A DNA stretch of 64,000 nucleotides, from positions 9,695,501 to 9,759,500 of the forward strand of contig JAPVLO010000001.1 of the NCBI GenBank assembly GCA_027257055.1. The letters run 5' to 3'. The DNA is from Cephalopachus bancanus (lineage: Eukaryota; Chordata; Mammalia; Primates; Tarsiidae). The notes under the pieces were generated by a model. That model had not been told where the DNA came from. It worked only from the letters and a program-made list of their open reading frames with translations, and ran no database searches. Positions 20,640 through 31,929 of the stretch are shown here, in pieces (within the stretch, counting starts at the first letter, position 1; every line of letters starts with the position of its first letter). A program made the position numbers and the translations under genes.

Positions 20640-22980
20640 AAAACATATCTGATTACCAAATCCATGATCTTGCTACTTTTAGGTATGACATACAGCTTAT
20701 AAAGATTTTCAATGATAAGCTCCAGATACTTTCACATCCAAAGTCCCAGTATCCTCCCAGAAGGCATCAGATGTTACCATACTTAATGTAGATTACAGTA
20801 TTAAATGTCTAGTATTAAATATCTTGAAAAGATGGGAAACCATGACAGCTTAGCAAGAGACATGAAGACTGGACCATCAGATGATTATGGAAAGTGTCTT
20901 CCGTAATGAGACTGAGAAGCATGAATCTATCAATAGAACTAAGTCTAGTATATTTTTTAATTCCAATTGAGAGTCTGAACTCTTTCATGGAGTGTAGCGA
21001 ATGTTTACCTGCACACAGTTTCATTGAGATGAGTCAATAAATTCCAAAGCTTATTGACTCAAGAAAATCTCCATCATACTCATTCAACGATGTCCTCTTT
21101 CTCTCTGTCTCATTCCTACACACATACGAAGCCAACACTCTCAAACTTGTCTCTGATTAAAATCTCAATCACTTATGCAATAGTGAGAACCAGTGCAGAA
21201 AACATCTCTGTTCTACTCTTTGCTGGTTTTCTACCACCAAGACCAGTTCCTGGCTTCCAAAGGGATATTTCATAAACATTTAGTAAATGAGTGAACTACT
21301 AGGGTCTAACCTATGAATGAATGTGTTTTATGTTATGGAGATTCACAGTGCTTCATACTGCGACTTTTTAGGTAAATAATTTTAAAAGATTGATAGTCTT
21401 AAAACATAAGACAAAGGCACTTAAGATTTATTTCTGGCTAGAAAAGAACCTAAAACCTATTAGACACAAATCAAACACTTGCTAAGTGAATGAATGGATA
21501 AATGAAAATATGTGGAAAGGATTATTCATATAACATGAGTTATCCCAAGAGGTTTGCACCATAGACCTAGACCCACCTTGTAAATGAATAGTTGGCTGTA
21601 GTAAAAAGAAAAGATAAGAAAGACCTTGTAGTTATGCCAACTTTTCCTTGTTGCTCAGCGTCACCTACTGTGTAATCCGTAATTGGCTTGAGAGACGTGG
21701 AAGGGGGGAGGGTCTAAGTGTGGAGAAGTTAATGATGCACAAGATAACTACTCCAGAGCCTTTTGTATTGTGTTGCTTCCATCCGATGGTTTTAGGGAAG
21801 AGAATGTGACATTCATCATAGTCAGATCCAAATTCCTTCAAGATGATAAAAATGTAATAACACTTGACATGAAACGATTTTGTTCAGCAAGTTCATGTGC
21901 AATATTCTTGCCAAACGTCTGGCCTTTTCTGTCCCGGCCACAAGCTTCTACCTCTTCTCCCCCTTTTCCTTCTTCTCCTCCTTCTCCTCCTCCTTCTTCC
22001 CCTCCTTCTCTTCTTCCTTCATCCCTTTACAGAGATGTCAACCATCTCACTGTATTTATGGCTCTTGAATATACAAGCTCTTTCCTTTGTTTCTTCTCAA
22101 CACCTTATTGCTTCTAAAATATTGCCCAGCCAATTTTCTTGAACTGCCCCATTCTCACTATCTCATATTTCCCATGCATCTTGCCAGCATCCTAGAAAGG
22201 TGCATACCCATTAGACAAACTCCTACGAGTTAGATTTCTTTCCTAAAGTGTTAAGTGATAATGCAGTCATTAATTCTAAAACCGTCTTCTATTTTTTTCT
22301 CACTTCCCCTCTTGATTTTAATTGCTCTGCCTCTAAGCTCATCTCTTCCAAGTTGCTACTTAAGTATTCATTTTCTCAAGATTGCCTTATTGTGTGGGGA
22401 TCACTAGTGAAAGAACGAGAAACTTTCCCTTCGGTTCTGTACTCCCACTCAAAGCTGAGCAATAAGTAGAATTCGACAGAAGCAGGAGGTTTTCGATTTA
22501 TCAGGAACTCCTCGACCAAGAAAAATTGGCTCTTCAACTGACAAGGGTATAGAATCTCCTTCAGTAAAGAACTTACAGTTGGAAAAGAAACCAAAATACC
22601 TGGAATAATTTGGGAAAATCACAGTAGAGCAGCAAAAATCGTAGGGAAGCCATCTTTATTCTCATATCTTTCCAGAACAGAATCTTATAATACAAGGTGC
22701 TCCCACTACACAGCAATAACCAACTGTACACACGACACTCACTGACAATGAAGGTATCCAACACAATCTTAAATTTCAAAAATCAGTCTGACCAGAAATT
22801 GGATAGGAGATAACTGTATGTTTCCTAAAATTCAGTGCTTCCATGATTATAAATATTTTATGAAGTAAATATTTCAGAGAATTAGATTTGAGTTTCCCAA
22901 TTCTTTAATGATTCTTTAACATTTACCTCAGACTCACCAGTCAGCCAATCATTCCTGCATAAAATACATCCTGATAACTA
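20640..22980. other. Unique sequence with a pyrimidine tract
   Basis: No gene or element is recognised with confidence. 21955-22025 is a CTT/CCT-rich tract (many CTTCTCC units), which creates a spurious proline/serine/leucine-rich frame. Confidence 0.45.
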
Positions 22981-22984
22981 AAGC

Positions 22985-23474
22985 TTGCACAGACAAATGA
23001 CTGCACCCATAGGTTCATTGCAGCACTAATCACAATAGCAAAGGAATGGAATCAGCCTAAGTGTCCATCAGTAGATAAATGAATAAGGAAAATGGGATGT
23101 ATGCATTCACCCTGGAATACTATTCAGTCACCAAAAAGACTGAAATCATATCTTTTGCCACAACATGAATGGAACCAGAGGCCATTACCTTAAGTAAAAC
23201 AAGTCAGACACAGAATGGCACATAGACCATGTTCTCACATATAAACGGGAGCTAGATGATGTGTACATGTGGATGGAGAGTGTGGAATGATAGATAACGG
23301 AAACCAGGTGTGGGTTGGGGGTGAAAAGGTAGATTATGAAAAAACATTTATGATGGATACAGTATATCTTATTTGGGTGATGGATACCCTAAAATCCCTG
23401 ACTTCACCACTAAGTATGTAACAAAATTACACTCATGCCTCATGAATGTATACACATAAAATTTTGAAAAAAGT

Positions 23475-23480
<6 letters not shown>
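22985..23480 (+). repeat. LINE-1 3' end
   Basis: Sense L1 with CATTGCAGCACTAATCACAA, GAATACTATTCAGTCACC, CACATATAAACGGGAGCTAG and a poly-A-like end ATAAAATTTTGAAAAAAG. The coding part (ORF2 C-terminus) is broken by stops. Confidence 0.88.
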
Positions 23481-23505
<25 letters not shown>

Positions 23506-23506
23506 C
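23481..23506 (+). repeat. (TA)n microsatellite at an L1 tail
   Basis: About 13 TA units immediately after the L1 3' end. Confidence 0.95.
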
Positions 23507-23599
23507 AGCTTAATGTAAATAATTTTAAATTAGAACATTTCTCTCCCTTTAAAATCATGTGTTCTAAGTTCTTAAATCTTAATTCGTTCTAAAAATCAG

Positions 23600-23985
23600 C
23601 ATGCCATGGGTCAGAAGGCTGAAGAATGCTGCCTGAGAAGCGCTGAACACAGGCTCTGGAAAGTCTCTGTGCTTGATGGTGTATGTGATTTGCATTGACT
23701 GCAACAAATGGCAGCTGTCCAGGTTGCAAGAATTATAGACGGTCAGGACACATCAGTGCCCAGAATTCATTAGGGATAGTATCATCCATGTTGGTAGAAA
23801 AAATGGGGCCACTCAAAAGTGTGGGAATTTAAAGAGGGGAGCTGTGGTACTGAAAATGCACAACACAACTGGATATTGGGGCACCATGAAAAGTGTACCT
23901 GAATGTAAGGACATAATCTAACATGCAAGCAATGTAATCCAACTTCCGGTTTATTTATAGACCAACCACACAGAAAAATAAACCA
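23600..23985. other. Repeat-free segment
   Basis: No element is recognised. 23620-23750 has balanced composition with sites such as GTGATTTGCAT (octamer-like ATTTGCAT) and CAGCTGTC. It could be conserved non-coding sequence. Confidence 0.35.
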
Positions 23986-24062
23986 AGTCTGTGATGTCCT
24001 TCCCAGTGTCACATAGCTAGTTTTATGGCAGAGCTGGATGGAAAGCTGTGTCTTCAGAATCC
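23986..24062 (-). repeat. MIR fragment, antisense
   Basis: GTGTCACATAGCTAGTTTTATGGCAGAGCTGGATGG corresponds to the MIR core block 'tcacacagctagtaagtggcagagctggga'. Confidence 0.65.
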
Positions 24063-24789
24063 TAACTCAAAGCTCATTCAACAGCTCTATGGTGTCTCTT
24101 GGACATGAGAAAGTTCTCTTTGGGAGGGATAAAAAGATTTCCATGGCTCATTTAAAATGCAACATGTATAATATGAAATTGAGCATTTATATTCCCATTT
24201 TTAAAATCCGACTGTCTCCGAGCGTACAGTCAGACACTGTCTTTCTCTTTTACTGGTTTTCTGAAATGGATGAAAGCATCAGGCTTTATTTATAAACATC
24301 AAATTCCATTGAAAGCTGGAGCCCTTCTCTCTCAGCACTGCTAGTCATAAAAAAATATGGCTCTAACCCTTTAGTTATGAATGAATCTGGCACAAGAATT
24401 TACTAATTTGTTTTTATGACTGAAAAAAACCAGCTAAATTTTTATTGTTATAATCTCTCCAAAATGACAGACAGTACAAAATGTAATTTTTTAGATGATA
24501 CGGTCATCCCTGATATGTAAATATACAGGTTAGAAGTATTTAAGAGGTGCTTCTAGTTTGAGCCATCTGCTTTTGGGATTACCAGTTAGAAGCCTCTACA
24601 CATAGAATATACTCAAGTAACTATGATTCCTTGGTTCACAATTTTGAAAAAACTTACTAATTTTAGTTAGAAGTTACTGAATGCAAAACTAAAGAGAGTG
24701 ATGGGAAAAGGGAATAAAAATTGTCCAAGTCTTCCCACTCAATAAAAAGCCAAGTTGAAATGATGATGTGAGTATTCTCCCCTCCGTTT

Positions 24790-25100
24790 TCTTAATGTCT
24801 TTTTCCCTCCACTTTTTTAATGTCAGGTTTATTGTAGTAAAATGCATATTCAGGAAAACTCATGCTTTTTAAATGTACAGCTGTAAGAATATTGACAAAT
24901 ACACAGTAGGGTAATCATCACAGCAATCGAGGCGGGGAAAGAGTACATCACCCAAAAAATTTCTCTCATATCCTTTTATAGTTGATCCCTTTCGTCACCT
25001 CAGTCACTGGTAGACACTGGTTCATTTCTTGTCCCTATAGTCTTGCCTTTTCTAAAACATTGAATAAATGAAATTCATAGAGTATTTAGCCTTTAACGAT
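24790..25100 (-). repeat. Old LINE-1 fragment, antisense
   Basis: Blocks TTTATTGTAGTAAAATGCAT, GTAATCATCACAGCAATC and TGAATAAATGAAATTCATAG match the antisense 3' region of old L1M elements ('tttattgagatataattcac'...). It is strongly diverged. Confidence 0.6.
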
Positions 25101-25333
25101 TGTGTGGTATCAAAGGAAACAGGAAGCCTCTGACAGAACTCTGCGACACTCAGTTGTCAAAGAAAGTAGAATCTCAAAAAAGGAGACTACAAAGTATTGT
25201 CCAGAGAGGTAGATGGTATACAGGGAAGCTAACTTACATTTAAATTAAAAGCCATGAACATTTTAGGAAGAACTGGAGAAATAGTGATAGAGATAGAGAT
25301 TGTGATAGACAATGATGGAGAGTTCATGAGAAT

Positions 25334-25377
25334 TGGAATGAAAGAGAGAAAGAAAGAAAGAGAGAAAGAAAGAAAAA

Positions 25378-25425
<48 letters not shown>

Positions 25426-25736
25426 AAGAAAGAGAAAGAAAGAAATGTGGGAGGGGAAGGAAAGAAAGAAAAAAGATAAAAGAAGAGGAGCAGAGGAATG
25501 GAAGACAAAAGAGGAGAAGGGTAAGTGAGGGGCAGAATAGGAGGGAAGGATAGAAGGGGAGGGCGAGGACAGGAGAGAGAGAAGGGGAAGGGAAGGGGAG
25601 GAAAAGGGACAGGGAGGAGAGGACAAGAGAAGGGGAGGGGCAGGGAGGAGAAGGAAGGAGGGAAGAAAGAAGGGAAGGGGATGGGGGAGGAAAGGAAGGG
25701 GAGAGAAGGGGCAGGGAGGGGCGGGGAGGAGAATTA
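25334..25736 (+). repeat. 400-bp purine tract: (GAAA)n then GGGGA-rich
   Basis: 25334-25445 is (GAAA)n with few interruptions. 25446-25736 is a GGGA/GGAAGG-rich tract, and almost no pyrimidines occur on the plus strand. It creates spurious open frames on both strands (Gly/Arg/Lys-rich on one, Ser/Phe/Pro-rich on the other). Such tracts can form triplex (H-DNA) and impede polymerases. Confidence 0.97.
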
Positions 25737-25769
25737 GCAGTGGCTAAGACAGAAAAGCAAACACAACAG

Positions 25770-26250
25770 CATTTTTATTTTGTCTTGATCAACACATTTA
25801 TTATCTCACAGTTTCTGTGTGGGTCAGGATTCGGAGCACAGCGTAACTGGATCCTTTGCTTCAGGTTCTCTCAAAAGGTTGCAATCAATGCATCAACCAG
25901 GGCTGAGGTCTCATCTGAAGGCTCAATGAGGGAAGCATCTTCCAAGTTCACATGATTGTTGGCGACACTTGGTTCCTCAAGAGCCTTTGAATCGAGTGTC
26001 TTAGGTCCTCGCTGGTTGATGGCCAGAGGTTGCCTCTGGGCCTCACTACATGACCCTTGGTTCATTGAAGCATGCAAGCTGAGAAGGTGATAGAGGAGTT
26101 AGCAATGTGGAAGCCACCATCTTACATGGAATCTAATCATGGAAGTGACATTCCACCATTTTAAAAAATGAACTGACTGGGTCACACTGCTAAGACCACT
26201 ACTCTAAACTGAGTGGCAAGAACAGCTGGCAGGGGAAAAGACCACAGCCT
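25770..26250 (-). repeat. Interspersed repeat, probably an ERVL-class LTR
   Basis: TCTCACAGTTTCTGTGTGGGTCAGGATTCGG, GGTCTCATCTGAAGGCTCAA and TCTAATCATGGAAGTGACATT match, in order, a common mammalian LTR-like consensus that I remember without its name. It may be the same family as 11891-12480. Confidence 0.5.
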
Positions 26251-26554
26251 GGTGTTTTCAGGCAGACACTAGCCATGTCATTCTCACAGCTTTCTGCAAA
26301 TGCCATGGCTCTGACCCCATCCATTGATTAGGAGTGAGGTCTCCCTGGGCATCTATGTTTTGTGAAAAGCCCCCAGATTATTCCGACATGTAGCCAGAAT
26401 CAGTGCCATGGGTCTAGATCTTTTTACTCTGTAGTTTCAGTAATTGCCCTGAGAGAGGGTACATCAGACATTGTGGTTGAAGCATCTTTAATTCAGTCAA
26501 GGTTATAGCAGGGTGCTTTGCTGGATACTTTGAACCAAGTCTTGCACGGATGTC

Positions 26555-26690
26555 TTAGAATCAGACACATATGGATTTAAATTCCAACTATTCCATTTGA
26601 TAGCTTTGTGGCCGGGACTAAATTGCTCAAGTGCTCTGTATTTATTTCTTCCTCTGTAAAATTGAAACAATAAAATCTATGTCACAGAAA
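26555..26690 (+). repeat. MIR SINE
   Basis: Sense MIR order: GAATCAGACACATATGGATTT, CCAACTATTCCATTTGATAGC, GCTCAAGTGCTCTG, TCCTCTGTAAAATTGAAAC. Confidence 0.75.
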
Positions 26691-26719
26691 AAAGAAAATG
26701 AACTGAAAGTGAGAAAGCA

Positions 26720-27870
26720 GGACTGTCCAATGTAAGCTAACCTTCCAAGAGTTCTAGCTCTCTTTTTTCTCTGGGCAACCATGGCATTTTTTCCCATCTT
26801 TAGTAGGATTCTTAGAAACTCTCAGTTGAATTATAGGGTTTTACTCAATTTTGATATTTTTACCTGGACAATTATTATGACTATGGGTTATGGGTAGCCT
26901 CATGACTCATTAGTTCAATGAGACTGTAGAGTCCTAGATGGAAAGATGTTTAAAATTTGTCTTTGTATCCAGTCCCATACCTAGTACAATACTTAGCAAA
27001 GGGTGGATGCTTGTCAATATTTGCCATATGTCTGTGAAGGGATAAATCAATTGATTAAAGATGCAGATAGAAATTCCACTTTGAAAACCAAATCTGCTCT
27101 CATATTTTCAAGATTAAATTTCATTGTTAATTCATTTAGAAGGTTGTTCAAATTCTTTACTTTGGACTGTCTTTTCCCTCTTTTCTGGTCATTTTTTGGC
27201 TTATGCAGACCATTATATAAGCTCCCAGATTAGCTCACAGTAAATAGGGATCGATACTAGACATAGACAGATGACCGCACCTCTGAGAAAATGAAATCAT
27301 TATGGTTTGTGGACTATGAAATCATGTAGCACCACCAGGCATATGCTACGAAGCTCCATGCAATGTTCCTTCAATAAGGCATCATTAATTTCCCGAACTC
27401 AGTGAGTGGAGCCCACCATAGCCGGTCATTTGTTTTGATGTCCTCCAATTACATTATATTATTGCTGCATTCATAAAAACAATGCCACAGACCTGTCATC
27501 AATTGGCTATGCTTTGAGCACAGCGCAATGAATCCACTCACTGTAGAAAGGCAGCCCGCTCAGGCTGTAATCAGCAAATACCTCAATCCAAGATGATACT
27601 TATGCAATTTGAAGAAAACCTAACTGCTAACCCCCTCAATCCACAGACCACTGCCTGCTATGTCACTTTCCTTCTTCTTAGAGTGACTGTGGTGTAAAAA
27701 CAGCTCACCAAGACATGCAAGCTGAACAAAGTTGACCATCATCATTCCAAAGCTTTTATAAGTTCTACACGTTGACATCATGGGGGTGAATCATATAGTG
27801 ACAGATCTATTTCTTTTGACATCAGCCCAGAGGACATTCTAGGAACCAAAGGAAAAAATAAAATTAAAAA
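26720..27870. other. Unique block with possible conserved core
   Basis: No repeat is recognised. 27430-27660 is dense in homeodomain-like motifs (CCAATTACATTA, GTCATCAATTGGC, TGTAATCAGC, TTATGCAATTTG) and balanced in composition, as in many developmental enhancers. This is a guess from sequence texture only. Confidence 0.4.
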
Positions 27871-27875
27871 AAATA

Positions 27876-28076
27876 CCAGCCTGGACAACTTGGCAAGACC
27901 TTGTCTCTACAAAAAAATCAAAAAATTAGCCAGGAGTGGTAGTGCACGCCTATAGTTCTGGCTACTTGAAAGGCTGAGACACAAGGATCACCGGAGTCCA
28001 GCAGGTGGACACTGGGGTGGCCGTGAGAGTGCCACAGCACTCAAGCCTAAGTGACAGAGAGACTCCAACTCAAAAG
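27876..28076 (+). repeat. 5'-truncated Alu
   Basis: It begins inside the left arm (CCAGCCTGGACAACTTGGC) and keeps the linker and right arm to GAGACTCCAACTC plus tail. Flanks AAAAAAAATA at 27866-27875 and 28077-28086 may be the target duplication, but the low complexity weakens this. Confidence 0.9.
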
Positions 28077-28089
28077 AAAAAAAATAGCT

Positions 28090-29000
28090 TCAGGTTTGAT
28101 AATTTTTTCTTTAAAATATAACTTTATCACAAATACACTTCTAGGCTAAATTGCTTCTGATCATTATTTTTAGTCTTTAGATGTATATATATGTCTATGT
28201 GACCAAATCAATATTTTTCTACTGGTCAATAAAAAAAATTTTTTTTTTAATCCTGAATTTCCACATCAGTTCCTAGAGAGTTAAGAGAGTAGAGTGCCCA
28301 GTGCCCGTTGAACTGACTTGTGGAGTCTCTAACCAAATTCACCCACCTGCTCATGGTGTGAGTTCTGCCAACACTGGGAAAGAGATCACTAGGAAGTGGA
28401 TCTTTGGGTCCTTGGCTTCTGTGAGAGCTGACTTTTCCCAAACGAGAGTAGAGGATCTCGTGGTAGAACAATCTATCAAGAGTCAGAACACAGGAGACAG
28501 GTAAACAAACCTAAGTGGTAAAGAAAGGAAGTGTGATTTGACCCATCTTTTCCCCTCTGCTGACCCAGTGCAGAGAAGGCAGTATGTTCCTGAGGTAGAT
28601 TGGTCTGTTTGTTTGGGGCAAAAATCAGATACAATGGAAGAAAAGTGAGAGATGGACTATGGAATCAGGAGTGGCTGGAAGAACACAAGGCAAGAAGAGG
28701 TGATTACTCAGCAGGTAAGTGGGATCATACATAAGACAAACCCACAATCTCTAAATATACTTCAGATGTGTTGAATAAAGGGGCCAGGGAGGGTCTAGAG
28801 AGGGTACTGTCCTCCAGAGATCTATAACTCCATTGTCAGCCATTATTCACATCATACCCTGTAAAGTTGATATGTTGTTAGTCACTATTAGACCCCATAA
28901 TCTTATCTAAGGACAGTCCCTCTTGGAAACCGAAGCTCAATTATGAAGTAGTAAAATAATTTTAATATTAAGAAATGTACAGGGCTAAACAGTGTCCCTT
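28090..29000. other. Unique sequence, no gene seen
   Basis: Short frames only. 28260-28490 has a 67-75-codon frame on each strand with no recognised similarity. Confidence 0.4.
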
Positions 29001-29012
29001 AAAACTTCATGT

Positions 29013-29313
29013 TCGCCAAACTCGGTGGCTTAGCCTGTAATCCCGCGCCTTTGGGAGACTGAGGTGAGTGGATTGCCTGAGCCCGGGGGTTCAAGACCCG
29101 CCTGGGCAACTTGGCGAGACCTCATCTCTACAATAAAAATCAAAAAATCAGCTGGGCGTGGTAGTGCGCGTCTGTAGTTCTGGCTACTTGGAAGGCTGAG
29201 GCGGAAGGATCCCCGGAGCCCAGCAGGTCGAGGCTGCGGTGGCCGGGAGCGTCCACTGCACTCCAGTCTGGGCGACAGAGTGAGACTCCAACTCAAAAAA
29301 AAATTAAAAAAAA
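29013..29313 (+). repeat. Young Alu with target duplication
   Basis: Full-length lineage-specific Alu (CCTGTAATCCCGCGCCTTTG to GAGACTCCAACTC plus A-tail). It is flanked by AAAACTTCATGT at 29001-29012 and 29314-29325 (exact). It is close to the 30.2-kb copy. Confidence 0.97.
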
Positions 29314-29439
29314 AAAACTTCATGTCCATGCAGAACCTCAAAACGTGACCTCATATAAAAATAGAGTTCTGGCAATTGTAATCTGATTAGGATGGGCTTT
29401 AATACAATGACTGTTCTTCTAAGAAGAAGGAAATATGGA

Positions 29440-29868
29440 CACAGAGGTATGTGTAGTGGTTCTTGCCTGTAATTCTCGCACTTTGGAAGACCGAGGTGAG
29501 ATGACTGCTTGAGCCCAGGAGTTCAAGACCAGTCAGGGTTACATAGTAAGACTTGGTCTCCATAATTTTTTTTTTTTGATTAATGAGACATGATAGTATG
29601 CACCTATAATCCTACCTACCTGGGTGGCTGAGTCCTGAAGATTGCTTGAGTTGGGAGTTCTAGACAAGCCTGGGCAACATAGCAAAACCTCATCTCTACA
29701 AAAAAAACAAAAATTAGTTAAGCATGGTTGTGCTTGACTGTAGTCCTAGCTACTTGGGAGGCTGAGGTAAAAGGATTGCTTGAATCCAAGAGGTCAAGGC
29801 TTCAGTGATCTATGATTGTGCCACAGTATTCCAGTCCGGGTGACAGAGTTAGACTCTAGCTCTAAAAT
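29440..29868 (+). repeat. Three-monomer (trimeric) Alu
   Basis: Three 7SL-derived arms occur in a row: a left arm to about 29570 ending in a T-rich spacer, a middle arm from about 29580 (ATGATAGTATGCACCTATAA) that ends like a left arm (AACCTCATCTCTACAAAAAA), and a right arm from about 29712 to 29868. The normal Alu has two. Unequal recombination between two Alus could give this. Confidence 0.85.
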
Positions 29869-30210
29869 AAAATAAAGTCAACAAAAATCCTTGCTGTGTT
29901 TACTTCATCAATTTTTTTTCATATAGACATTTTAACATCAAATGAGAAAAAGTTTTGAGAAAATGGTCAGTAAATTTTATTTATGCTGGTATTAATTACT
30001 TCTTTAAAATAAACTTAAGGTTATTTTTCATTTTGTAGTAGCATTGAGATTTTCAAGAAAATAATTTCAGAGACATGTGGAAATGATAGCTCTTCAACTC
30101 TTCTGTAATAAAATGCTTAGCCTGAATCAAAGACATAACAAGACAGAAAAATAAATACAAACGGATATTAGCAATCAAAAAAAGAGAAAACATTTACAAT
30201 TAAAAATCAA

Positions 30211-30493
30211 AGCCGGGCTCGGTGGCTCAGCCTGTAATCCCGCGCCTTTGGGAGGCTGAGGTGAGTGAACTGCCTGAGCCCGCGGGTTCGAGACCCGCCT
30301 GGGCAGCAAGACCTCATCTCTACAATAAATCAAAAAATCAGCCGGGCATGGTAGCGCACGCCTGTAATTCCAGCTACTTGGAAGGCTGAGGTGGAAGGAT
30401 CGCCGGAGCCCAGCAGGTCGAGGCTGCGGTGGCCGGGAGCGGCCACTGCACTCCAGTCTGGGCGACAGAGTGAAACTCCAACTCAAAAAAAAA
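30211..30493 (+). repeat. Young Alu, near consensus
   Basis: Among the best-preserved copies. It keeps GCCGGGCTCGGTGGCTCAGC, the palindromic box GCGGGTTCGAGACCCGC and GGCCGGGAGCGGCCACTGC. The flanks AAAAATCAA (30202-30210 and 30494-30502) form a short target duplication. Confidence 0.97.
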
Positions 30494-30590
30494 AAAAATC
30501 AATTTACTTCTGCAATATGTGTTACAGATAAAAATATTCAAGATGAAGCAAAATGTTGACACTGTAAGATTAGACATAAAGAATGATGTG

Positions 30591-30879
30591 TAGAGCCGGG
30601 CTCGGTGACTCAGCCTGTAATCCCGCTCCTTTGGGAGGCCGAGGTGAGTGGATTGCCTGAGCCCGCGAGTTCGAGACCCTACTGGGCAACTTGGCAAGAC
30701 CTCATCTCTACAATCAATCAAAAAATTAGCGCACGCCTGTAGTTCCAGCTACTTGGATGGCTGAGGCGGAAGGATCTCCAGAGCCCAGCAGGTCGATGCT
30801 GCAGTGTCCAGGAGCGGCCACTGCGCTCCAATCTGGGCGACAGAGTGAGACTCCAACACAAAAAAAAAAAAAAAAAAAA
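30591..30879 (+). repeat. Young Alu with target duplication
   Basis: Lineage-specific Alu with part of the linker/right-arm start lost (AAAAAATTAGCGCACGCC). It is flanked by GAATGATGTG at 30581-30590 and 30880-30889. A 4-base TAGA lies between the left flank and the Alu start. Confidence 0.96.
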
Positions 30880-30999
30880 GAATGATGTGCTAAAATTGTG
30901 AATAAATATGGAAAGTATACAAACACAGAGCTATAAATGCACGCAAATGTTATTATACTCCCCTCACTCCACACCCTCACCCCCAATGACAAAGATGGG

Positions 31000-31575
31000 A
31001 CTCTTTCCTGTCTTGACCAATTCTGTTGTCATATTACCATTGCACCTATCTGAGAAATAATCTTTCCTACAAAATGCTTCTCAGTACTTAAAAGACAGAG
31101 TCGAGACATTTCTGCACTTACAAATTTCTCTAGGACATTGTTGTTGTTTGTTTGTATGTCCTGCTTGCTAATAATGCCTGCCCTTTGAAAGGACTTTAGT
31201 CTGATGGATGCTTTATTTTAACCCTAACTATCTATGTTCTAATAAAGATGCAAGCACACAATTGTGGTAAGGATAGCCAGGTTGTAGTGCATATATGTAG
31301 CTCCTTCATGCAAGTCATTTTTTAGGGATTCCCTCGCCATTGTTAGTTATTTGAGTTGGCTTGGGTCAGCTCACACATCCAATCAAAATTTCACTGATAT
31401 TGAAATCACAAAGGGTGAGATAATGTGGTTTTCCTCCTCTACCCCTTACCCATGCCTGAGTCTTTAGGTAGCTTTTCTTCCCTTCCAGTCTAGAAGGATT
31501 TTAGACCTTCTCTCTCCTCCACCTCTGCATTGTGGAGCTCAAGTCTGCCTTGGTATGATCTTTGCCATTAGGTTA
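31000..31575. other. Unique sequence, no gene seen
   Basis: No element or coding similarity is recognised between the Alu cluster and the nested LTR. Confidence 0.4.
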
Positions 31576-31929
31576 TTCCTGTTATGGATTGAGTTGTGTT
31601 CCCTAGTGTGAAATGTTGGAGTTCTATCTTCGGGTACATGTGATCATCACTTTATTTGTAAAGAAGGTCATTGGGGATGTTATCAAGTTAAGAGGAGGTC
31701 ACTAGCACGGGCCCTAATCCAATATCACTGAAGTCCTTGTAAGAAAAACAGAAGAGACACGGGAAGATAATCGTATGGAAACAGAGACAGACATTGGAGC
31801 CGTGCTGCCACAAGCCAAGGAACACTTGGAGCCACTAGAAGCTGGAAGAGGCAGGGAAGGGCATTCTTCTAGACCAACAGTCCCTAACCATTTTGGCAGC
31901 AGGAACCAGTTTTGTGGAAGACAATTTTT

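Noticed and set aside
25263..25737. Gly/Arg/Lys-rich and Ser/Phe/Pro-rich frames
   Set aside because: They are translations of the purine tract and its complement.
30284..30300. Possible tRNA gene because of a T-arm-like GGTTCGAGACC
   Set aside because: It is the B box of an Alu left arm. There is no acceptor stem or anticodon arm around it.
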